Assembly (NCBI GenBank): GCA_017446225.1
Contig: JAFSRH010000017.1
Coordinates: forward strand, 1 to 49,946
Direction: 5' to 3'
Source of the DNA: Oscillibacter sp.
GTDB taxonomy: Bacteria; Bacillota; Clostridia; Oscillospirales; Oscillospiraceae
DNA length: 49,946 bases
In this document: positions 1 through 5,846 of the stretch, one piece after another
Position numbering within the stretch: the first letter of the stretch is position 1
Layout of the letters: the number at the start of each line of letters is the position of its first letter
Notes under the pieces: model-generated
Seen by the model: only the letters and a program-made list of their open reading frames with translations
What the model was told of the DNA's origin: nothing
The model's database searches: none
Translations under genes and position numbers: made by a program

Positions 1-359
1 AATGTTTCCTCATAGTCCTTTCTTGCCTCTTCAACCCGTTCCTTGTAGCGGCGCGCGTAATGTTCAGACGCTTCAGCGCCTTGCTGACAGCCTGATTGTA
101 GCAATGGAACTCATCGGCGATTTCCTGTTGCGTTGCGTCCGGATGGTCTTTCACGTGTGTCCGCAGTTTTTCGGGGTCGATTTTTTTTGAATCCCCGGTT
201 TAACGGCTTGTCGGAGAGGTCGCCTGTTTCCTGATATTTTTGAACCCACGCGTGAACCGCGAAGACGCTGACGTGAAAAATCTTCGCCGTCTCAGCATAT
301 GTATGCCCATCCAGATGATACAAAACCGCCGGTAATCTCAAATCCATACTTTTACTCAT
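1..359 (-). pseudogene. IS630-family transposase, N-terminal part, frameshifted and cut by window edge
   Basis: The protein read from the ATG at 359 begins MSKSMDLRLPAVLYHLDGHT and has the helix-turn-helix DNA-binding region of IS630/Tc1-mariner transposases. The frame stays open to 111, but the family-like sequence leaves it at an A8 run (minus strand, about 183-190): removing one A continues as IDPEKLRTHVKDHPDATQQE. A second, opposite shift near 48-58 restores the first frame (YKERVEEARKDYEE). The catalytic DDE domain would lie beyond base 1. Two compensating single-base shifts suggest a decayed copy. The A8 run could also be a slippage site, but the second shift has no slippery run. RBS AAGGAG lies just before the start. 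The element end appears to fall near 425-431, at a TA-rich junction with ftsK sequence, as expected for an IS630 element that targets TA. Confidence 0.8.
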
Positions 360-431
360 TGATTACATCTCCTTCCTGATGGTTTTATCATATCGCATTT
401 CTATTAGATTTTTAAGTGCGCTAACTATAAT

Positions 432-713
432 CTTGTGGTGGCGACACAGCGTCCGTCCGCGAATGTCATTACGGGCCTGATGAAAGCGAACATTCCAAGC
501 CGTGTCGCGTTCGCGGCGGCGTCCGCGCTGGAATCGCGGATCATTCTGGACGCCAACGGCACGGACAAACTGACGGGCAACGGCGATATGCTCTACGCGC
601 CTGTAGGCGGTGACCGGAAGCGCGTACAGGGCTGTTATGTATCGTCAAAGGAAATCGAAACCGTGACTGCCTTCCTGAAAAAGCGGACTTTAGGTAAAAT
701 GAACCTCAAATGA
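432..713 (+). pseudogene. ftsK: 3' fragment of FtsK/SpoIIIE DNA translocase, truncated by the insertion
   Basis: The reading frame starts abruptly inside the conserved RecA-like motor domain (LVVATQRPSANVITGLMKAN, followed by IPSRVAFAAASALESRIILD) and continues through GKGDMLY-like and VQGCYVS-like segments to a normal stop. These are hallmarks of the last third of the FtsK/SpoIIIE motor, just before the gamma DNA-reading domain. The Walker A part and membrane anchor are missing. Only about 93 codons remain, and no gamma winged-helix domain follows. No start codon with a ribosome site is present: the upstream side runs into the IS630 remnant. It is therefore a gene fragment. Whether the other half survives beyond base 1, or an intact paralogue exists elsewhere, cannot be seen here. 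Confidence 0.85.
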
Positions 714-763
714 ACCTCAATAGATTGCGTTTCATTTGGACAGAATTACACAGGTTTCATCAT

Positions 764-806
764 CAAAAAATCCCTGAAATCGTCCGAAACGGGCGAAATC
801 AGGGAT
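764..806 (-). terminator. Rho-independent terminator of rplM-rpsI
   Basis: Between 770 and 806 lie inverted arms ATCCCTGA and TCAGGGAT with further internal pairing (CCG/CGG). On the minus strand the hairpin is followed by a run of six T at 765-770. It sits about 22 bases beyond the rpsI stop. Confidence 0.85.
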
Positions 807-828
807 ATAAACCGTATAAAGGGGAAAA

Positions 829-1233
829 TCAGCGTTTGGAGAACTGCGGAGCGCGGCGGGCGGCTTTGAGACCGTACTTCTTGCGCTCTTTCATTCTGGG
901 GTCACGCGTCAGCAGACCGGCGCGCTTGAGAATGGGGCGGTTGTCCTCACTGGCAAGCAGTAAGGCGCGGGAAATGCCGTGCCGGAGCGCGCCGGCCTGT
1001 CCGGAGACGCCGCCGCCGGCGACCGTGGCGACAATGTCCACGCGCCCGGTATTGCCGGTGAGTTCCAGCGGCTGGCGGACGACCATTTTCAGCGTGTCAA
1101 GGCCGAAATACTCGTCAATATCGCGCCCGTTGATGGTAATCGTACCGGATCCGCCCGGAAAGAGATGGACCCGCGCAACGGAGGACTTCCGGCGGCCCGT
1201 GCCGTACAGATAGGGTTTCTTGGACTGATACAT
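829..1233 (-). CDS. rpsI: 30S ribosomal protein S9
   Basis: S9 is a component of the small ribosomal subunit head; its C-terminal tail reaches the P-site tRNA. The 134-residue protein starts with [15 protein letters not shown] and has [22 protein letters not shown] in the middle, both S9 signatures. It ends in the basic tail [17 protein letters not shown], where the final KR is the conserved tRNA-contacting end. Length matches the family (about 130). The gene follows rplM by 17 bases with GGAGGAAGCG before the ATG, the conserved L13-S9 operon order. A strong terminator lies just downstream, so the operon holds only these two genes. Confidence 0.98.
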   Translation of the reverse strand: MYQSKKPYLYGTGRRKSSVARVHLFPGGSGTITINGRDIDEYFGLDTLKMVVRQPLELTGNTGRVDIVATVAGGGVSGQAGALRHGISRALLLASEDNRPILKRAGLLTRDPRMKERKKYGLKAARRAPQFSKR

Positions 1234-1250
1234 AACGCTTCCTCCTTATC

Positions 1251-1682
1251 TTACTTCACGTCCAGCGGGATGGGCTTTTGGGCCTGTTGCTGGTGATTCT
1301 CGTCCGCGTAGATGTGCAGCCGCTTGAGCGAATCCTTGCTGACGGTGTTCCGGGGCATCATGCCGCGTACGGCCACGCGCATGGCCAGTTCGGGCTTTTC
1401 CTGCATAAGAATGCGATAGGGCGTTTCCTTCAGACCGCCGACCCATCCGGAATGGGTACGGTAAAATTTCTGCTGGGGTTTCTTGCCGGTCAGGACTGCC
1501 TTGGACGCGTTGATAATCACGACATAATCTCCGCAGTCGGCATGGGGCGTATAGGTGGGTTTTCCTTTTCCGCGCAGAAGGTCGGCGGCGCGGACGGCGG
1601 TTTTACCGAGCGGCTGACCGGCGGCGTCAAGGATGTACCACTTGCGCTCAATATTGGCTTTGTTGGCCATGAAAGTGGACAT
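1251..1682 (-). CDS. rplM: 50S ribosomal protein L13
   Basis: L13 is an early-assembling protein of the large ribosomal subunit. The 143-residue product has the expected core: ERKWYILDAAGQPLGKTAVR, then LRGKGKPTYTPHADCGDYVVIINA, THSGWVGGLKE, and AVRGMMPRN near the end. The start at 1682 was chosen over an upstream in-frame ATG because GGAGG stands nine bases before it and the family begins here. The protein is the first gene of the rplM-rpsI operon, with a sigma-A-type promoter at 1759-1788 and a short leader that carries a hairpin. Its length fits the usual 142-145 residues. Nothing unusual was seen. Confidence 0.98.
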   Translation of the reverse strand: MSTFMANKANIERKWYILDAAGQPLGKTAVRAADLLRGKGKPTYTPHADCGDYVVIINASKAVLTGKKPQQKFYRTHSGWVGGLKETPYRILMQEKPELAMRVAVRGMMPRNTVSKDSLKRLHIYADENHQQQAQKPIPLDVK

Positions 1683-1726
1683 TGTGTTTTCCTCCGATAC
1701 GATGGATTTTGCTTTACAAATCGCGC

Positions 1727-1746
1727 GTTCCAGACTATAATGGAAC
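1727..1746 (-). promoter_or_regulatory. Hairpin in the rplM leader, candidate L13 leader
   Basis: In the transcribed leader, perfect six-base arms GTTCCA (minus-strand sense) and TGGAAC enclose an eight-base loop, about 45 bases before the rplM start and within 10 bases of the predicted transcription start. Firmicute rplM mRNAs often carry a small structured leader bound by L13 for feedback control. Position and size fit that, but the consensus was not tested. Confidence 0.5.
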
Positions 1747-1758
1747 AATGCAACGCTA

Positions 1759-1788
1759 TTTATACCACGCTGGCGGAGGGTTTGTCAA
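1759..1788 (-). promoter_or_regulatory. Sigma-A-type promoter of rplM-rpsI
   Basis: On the minus strand, TTGACA (1788-1783) is followed after 18 bases by TATAAA (1764-1759). This gives a start near 1752 and a leader of about 70 bases. The -35 is perfect consensus, as expected for a ribosomal operon. Confidence 0.8.
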
Positions 1789-1906
1789 CAGAAAAATCAC
1801 GTTGTGTCCGGAATACTCCGGAATGCTCCGTTTTTCTCTGTTTTTCTCGCAGACGCTCCGTTTGCAATTTAAAAAGCGCGCCGCGTCACATTTCCGCCCG
1901 GGCGGA

Positions 1907-2116
1907 TTACGTCCACGAAAGAGAAAGGCGCCGCTTTTTCTCCGCGCAGTCGGCCAGATACAGATTAATCAACGTTTGATAGGGAATCCCGCAACTGTTC
2001 GCCATGGATTTAAAATACTCCACGGTGTCCACGTTCAGATTGATCGTCACCTGCCGCTTCATCTGTTTGGCGTACGGGTTTTTTACGGCTTCGCTGAAAT
2101 CGTATTCCTCTCTCAT
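1907..2116 (-). CDS. brnA: BrnA-type antitoxin
   Basis: BrnA antitoxins bind and neutralise BrnT ribonucleases and repress their own promoter through a ribbon-helix-helix DNA-binding domain. This 69-residue protein has the matching core KRQVTINLNVDTVEYFKSMA, then GIPYQTLINLYLADCAEKKR, that is, a beta strand followed by two helices. The start has GAGGTG seven bases upstream. It follows the toxin gene with a 56-base gap, in the toxin-first order typical of BrnTA. A 14-bp perfect palindrome (TCCGCCC/GGGCGGA) lies just past the stop at 1893-1906 and may act as terminator. The assignment is firm at family level because of the adjacent BrnT gene; activity is inferred. Confidence 0.88.
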   Translation of the reverse strand: MREEYDFSEAVKNPYAKQMKRQVTINLNVDTVEYFKSMANSCGIPYQTLINLYLADCAEKKRRLSLSWT

Positions 2117-2172
2117 GTGATCACCTCAATGCTTCAAATTTAGCGTTTTCCGTCCGGGGAGCGGAAAGCAAC

Positions 2173-2490
2173 TCATTTTAACCATTTTTCATGGTAGGTC
2201 ATGGCCTCTTTTTTGGTCGCTTTTCGCGCGGAAATCAGTCTAATTACAGTGTCGGAACATCGCAGACAATGGCTCACAACCAACATATTTGCCTGTGAGC
2301 TGAATCCCAGAAGAAGAAACCGTTCTTCCCAACAGGAGTGGTCCGGGTCGGAAAGCATAAGCGCGTTTTCATCTCGAAAGACGGTAGCGGCTTCCTCAAA
2401 TGAAACGTGATGTTTTTTACGTACCGCCTGTGCCTTCTCGCTGTCCCATTCAAAGGTAAAATCATCCAACGCGTAAGAAATTGTGGACAT
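2173..2490 (-). CDS. brnT: BrnT-type ribonuclease toxin
   Basis: BrnT toxins are small RelE-fold ribonucleases that stop translation under stress. The 105-residue product shows the family order: FTFEWDSEKAQAVRKKHHVS near the start, FEEAATVFRDENALMLSDPD in the centre, WEERFLLLGFS, and the C-terminal strand VIRLISARKATKKEAMTYHE. The last segment holds the conserved RxISARxA motif with the catalytic arginine region. The start at 2490 was preferred over an ATG six codons earlier because GGAGG lies seven bases before it. The gene is first in a two-gene unit with brnA and is read from an AT-rich promoter that overlaps a palindrome. Confidence 0.9.
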   Translation of the reverse strand: MSTISYALDDFTFEWDSEKAQAVRKKHHVSFEEAATVFRDENALMLSDPDHSCWEERFLLLGFSSQANMLVVSHCLRCSDTVIRLISARKATKKEAMTYHEKWLK

Positions 2491-2532
2491 GAATTGTCCT
2501 CCTGTCACGTGAAATGAGATTATGACGACATC

Positions 2533-2571
2533 ATTATTATATAATTATACAATAATTTTGAGAAAGCGCAA
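2533..2571 (-). promoter_or_regulatory. Promoter and likely autoregulatory operator of brnTA
   Basis: On the minus strand, TTGCGC (2571-2566) and TATAAT (2549-2544) are spaced by 16 bases. The -10 is embedded in an AT-rich imperfect palindrome at 2533-2556 with outer arms ATTATT/AATAAT. This is a natural place for BrnA (ribbon-helix-helix) to bind and repress. Confidence 0.6.
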
Positions 2572-2635
2572 TCAGCGGAAGTTCCAAAAAAGCGTTAAAA
2601 AATTGTCTGTTATCACCTCTTTTCCCGAGAAAGTC

Positions 2636-2899
2636 TCAGAGGACCCATTGCAGGAGAATCAGCAGGACCAGTCCGGGCAGGCCGAAAATGCCCACAATCA
2701 GCGCGTTGACAAAGTTCATGCCCAGATATACGCCCGTAATCCCCGAAAGCAGATTGACCAGCCACAGCGCGACCAGTCCGGAGACCGTATTCATCAGCAG
2801 TTTCAGGGCCAGACGCAGGGGCGCGCTCAGAATCCGTGCCAACGCCACCAGCAGAAAGATCACGATAACCACGCTCAACAGGCTTGAAAATTCAACCAT
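2636..2899 (-). CDS. bofA: Pro-sigma-K processing inhibitor BofA family protein
   Basis: BofA is a small membrane protein of the forespore outer membrane. In Bacillus it holds back the SpoIVFB protease, so that pro-sigma-K is cleaved at the right time in sporulation. The 87-residue product has two hydrophobic segments (about residues 5-25 and 38-58) and a glycine-rich C-terminal segment with NALIVGIFGLPGLVLLILL, which is the family signature. The start was set at 2899 by GGAGGGAACAAAT before the ATG; an open frame continues upstream but has no support. It is a single-gene unit with its own promoter, divergent from tadA. SpoIVFB was not seen in the window. Confidence 0.85.
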   Translation of the reverse strand: MVEFSSLLSVVIVIFLLVALARILSAPLRLALKLLMNTVSGLVALWLVNLLSGITGVYLGMNFVNALIVGIFGLPGLVLLILLQWVL

Positions 2900-2961
2900 A
2901 TTTGTTCCCTCCATTCTTGGCGTACCGGTCTTTCCAAACGGGCCGATACTGCCGATAGGAT

Positions 2962-2990
2962 AGTATAGCGGAAAAAGCGCGGATTGTACA
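2962..2990 (-). promoter_or_regulatory. Promoter of bofA
   Basis: Minus strand TGTACA (2990-2985), 17 bases, then TATACT (2967-2962). The start would fall about 60 bases before the bofA ATG. Confidence 0.5.
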
Positions 2991-3056
2991 GCACTTTTTC
3001 GTGCCTCTTCTATGATAAGATACGGCCGGTACGTGTTTTTATGCGGGGTGTGAAGC

Positions 3057-3524
3057 GTGGAAAACGGTGAGTATATGAAAGAGGCCCTGCGTCTGGCGGC
3101 GGAAGCGGCGCGGGCCGGAGAAGTTCCGGTCGGGTGCGTGGTGGTACGGGACGGCGTGATTGTCGGGCGCGGACGCAACCGCCGGGAAGCATCGCAGCGT
3201 ACCGGCGCCCACGCGGAGTTGGAGGCCATCACACAGGCCAACGCCGCGCTCGGCTCGTGGCGGCTGGACGGGTGTGACCTGTACGTGACGCTGGAACCGT
3301 GTCCGATGTGCGCGGGGGCCATCCTCAGCGGACGGGTACGGAGCGTTTACTATGGCGCGCGGGACCCGGTTTTGGGCGCGTGCGGCGGGGTGTTCAACCT
3401 CTTTATGGAAGAGTTCCCGAATAAGACGGCCATACAGGGGGGTATCATGGAAGAGACGTGCCGGGAGATGTTGTCGGCCTTCTTTGCTTCCCTGCGGCCC
3501 GGAAGGAGCGGATATGAAACGTAA
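3057..3524 (+). CDS. tadA: tRNA-specific adenosine deaminase
   Basis: TadA converts adenosine 34 to inosine in tRNA-Arg(ACG), which lets the tRNA read several codons. The 155-residue protein has the zinc deaminase motifs: HAELEAI (zinc histidine and proton-shuttling glutamate) and EPCPMCAGA (two zinc cysteines). VPVGCVVVRDG and GGVFNLF are also typical of TadA rather than of guanine or cytidine deaminases. The start is uncertain: GTG at 3057 (weak GGGGTG upstream) keeps the usual N-terminus MKEALRLA preceded by six extra residues, while ATG at 3075 would give exactly MKEALRLA. The 3' end overlaps the next gene by 11 bases, so the two are probably co-transcribed. Confidence 0.95.
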   Translation: MENGEYMKEALRLAAEAARAGEVPVGCVVVRDGVIVGRGRNRREASQRTGAHAELEAITQANAALGSWRLDGCDLYVTLEPCPMCAGAILSGRVRSVYYGARDPVLGACGGVFNLFMEEFPNKTAIQGGIMEETCREMLSAFFASLRPGRSGYET

Positions 3525-5829
3525 AAAACACGGCTTTTGGAAACGGATCTTTCAACTGTTTTTATGGCTGGTGGCCCTTGCGACACTCAGCGCGACCGGC
3601 TTTGTATTCTGGGCGGTTGTGACCAGCCCGCAACTGGACCTCAAGAAAGTGGCCCCCCAGCGTTACCGGACCACCATGCTGGACGCGGACGGAAACGTCA
3701 TGCGCTATCTGGCCGGGGAGGAGGCCAACCGGGTTTATGTGCCTCTGCACCAGATTCCCAAGCACGTACGGGAGGCGTTTATTGCCATTGAGGACCAGCG
3801 TTTCTATCTGCACCACGGCATTGACGTGCGCGGAATCGGACGGGCAATCGTGGAGGATGTCCGGACCTTGAGTTTCTCACAGGGGGCCAGTACCCTGACG
3901 CAGCAGTTGATTAAAAATAATATGTTCGCTTCCGGCATGGAGGAGCGGACGGCGTGGGAGAAGCTGACCCGTAAAATACAGGAGCAGTACCTTGCCATTG
4001 TGCTGGAAAGCATGAAGGACAAAGACTGGATACTGGAAAACTACCTCAATACGATTGACCTTGGCGGGGTGTGGGGCGTGGAGACGGCGTCTTTGAAGTA
4101 TTTCGGCCGCCACGTATGGAGCCTGAGCGCGGGGGAGGCCGCCGCGATTGCCGCCATCACGAAGAATCCTTCCGCCTATAACCCGCTGTGGCATGAGGAC
4201 GACAACGCGGCCCGCCGGAAACTCATTCTCCGGGAAATGTACGATCAAGGCTACCTGAACGAAGCGGAGTACGAGTCGGCCTGCGCGGAGGACGTGTACG
4301 CGATCATCCGGCGCGTGGCGGAGAACGGGGAGATGGCCGCGCCGGTCTACAGTTGGTTCGAGGACGCGGCGTTGGAAGCCGTCCGGAATGACCTTGAGCA
4401 GATCGGGCGTTATACGCCGGAAGAGTGCTGGGACCTGATCTACAGCGGGGGTCTGACCATTGAAACCACGCAAGACAGTGAGATTCAACGCGTCTGCGAG
4501 GAGAACATGGAAATTCTGCGTTCGGACGCACAGTTTACGGTCGTGGTCATGGACTACCGCACGGGAGCGGTCAGCGGGATTATCGGCGCGCACGGGACAA
4601 AAACCGTCAGCCGCGCTCTGAACCGCGCCACCGCGTCCGTACGACAGCCCGGCTCTACGCTCAAGGTGCTGGGCGCGTACGCCGAAGCGCTCGAACGCGG
4701 TACGATTACGCTGGGTTCCGTTTATGACGACCGCCCCACGAAGTACCAGACGGACGGAACCACGGTCAAAAATTCCGATGGGCGTTACCGGGGACGGATC
4801 ACCATCCGCGAAGCAATCGCGGATTCCGTGAACACGGTCGCGTTGCAGTGCTTTCAGGACGTTGGACTGGAAGCCGTCTGGGAACGCCTGAAACTGTTCG
4901 GGTTCGCGCATTTGGATGACGCCGACCGCGTGGAGGCCTTGGCCCTCGGCGGTACCCATCACGGCGTGACCAATCTGGAACTTACCGCCGCGTACGCCGC
5001 TATAGCCAATGACGGAATCTATATGGAACCCCACTTCTATACACGCGTACTCGATCAGGACGGAGAAGTTCTGTTGCGGAAAGTCCCGCACAGCCGCCGC
5101 GCGCTCAGCGAGAAGAACGCCTTTCTTCTGACGTCCGCCATGCAGGAGGTCCTCACGTCCGGCACCGGACGGAAGGCCAGTTTCCCCGGGCAGACGCTCG
5201 CCGGAAAGACCGGTACCACCAGCGAACAGCGCGACTTATGGTTTGTGGGGTACTCGCCTTACTGCGTTTGCGGCGTCTGGAGCGGCTATGACGACAACAG
5301 TCCGCAGAGTGAGAACGAGGTACAGGCCCTTTGGCAGGAGGTCATGCGGGGCGTGCACGCCGACCTTCCTACGGCCATGTTCCAGACCCCGGACGGCATG
5401 GAGTACCAGACCATTTGCACGAAGTGCGGACAACTGGCCTTGCGGGGCCTGTGTGACAATACCGTACAGGGCGACATGGCCCGTACGGAACTGTTCCTTT
5501 CCGGCACCGCCCCGAAACGCTCGTGCGAGTGTCACACGCGCGCGAGCGTCTGTACGGAAAGCGGCATGCTGTCCAACAACGGAGCCTGTCCGCATACGGA
5601 GACACAAGTCTTTCTGCTTGACGGCACGGCCGACACGGAGGACGCGGCGGCGGTCGTACCGGCCGGACGCTGTACGCTTCACGGTACGCCGTGGACGCGG
5701 CGGTCTCCGGAGCCGCCGTCCCCGTCCGCGGAGCCGGAACCGCAGGAGGAACCGTTCGACAACACGCTTCCGCCGTGGGTGGAAGAGCTATGGAGGGATT
5801 TCAGGCGGCATATCGGTTTCAATGACTGA
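3514..5829 (+). CDS. Class A penicillin-binding protein (PBP1A type)
   Basis: This bifunctional peptidoglycan synthase has a cytoplasmic basic start, one membrane segment (about residues 11-37), a GT51 glycosyltransferase and a transpeptidase. The GT51 catalytic glutamate is Glu93 in EDQRF; GASTLTQQLIKN follows at about 124. Transpeptidase motifs are present: STLK with Ser381 nucleophile, SVN at 438-440 and KTG at 565-567. The protein is 771 residues, a usual length. After the KTG box comes a cysteine-rich tail with paired cysteines (TICTKCG, CECHT), then a Pro/Ser/Glu-rich stretch. The start at 3514 has GGAAGGAG eight bases upstream and lies inside the end of tadA. The next gene begins 17 bases later, so cell wall synthesis and the secreted protein below are probably co-expressed. 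Confidence 0.95.
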   Translation: MKRKKHGFWKRIFQLFLWLVALATLSATGFVFWAVVTSPQLDLKKVAPQRYRTTMLDADGNVMRYLAGEEANRVYVPLHQIPKHVREAFIAIEDQRFYLHHGIDVRGIGRAIVEDVRTLSFSQGASTLTQQLIKNNMFASGMEERTAWEKLTRKIQEQYLAIVLESMKDKDWILENYLNTIDLGGVWGVETASLKYFGRHVWSLSAGEAAAIAAITKNPSAYNPLWHEDDNAARRKLILREMYDQGYLNEAEYESACAEDVYAIIRRVAENGEMAAPVYSWFEDAALEAVRNDLEQIGRYTPEECWDLIYSGGLTIETTQDSEIQRVCEENMEILRSDAQFTVVVMDYRTGAVSGIIGAHGTKTVSRALNRATASVRQPGSTLKVLGAYAEALERGTITLGSVYDDRPTKYQTDGTTVKNSDGRYRGRITIREAIADSVNTVALQCFQDVGLEAVWERLKLFGFAHLDDADRVEALALGGTHHGVTNLELTAAYAAIANDGIYMEPHFYTRVLDQDGEVLLRKVPHSRRALSEKNAFLLTSAMQEVLTSGTGRKASFPGQTLAGKTGTTSEQRDLWFVGYSPYCVCGVWSGYDDNSPQSENEVQALWQEVMRGVHADLPTAMFQTPDGMEYQTICTKCGQLALRGLCDNTVQGDMARTELFLSGTAPKRSCECHTRASVCTESGMLSNNGACPHTETQVFLLDGTADTEDAAAVVPAGRCTLHGTPWTRRSPEPPSPSAEPEPQEEPFDNTLPPWVEELWRDFRRHIGFND

Positions 5830-5846
5830 CAAAGGAGGGCTGCATT

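Noticed and set aside
183-190. Programmed frameshift at A8 for the transposase
   Set aside because: Possible, but the family sequence shifts back near 48-58 where no slippery run exists, so decay or sequence error is the simpler reading.
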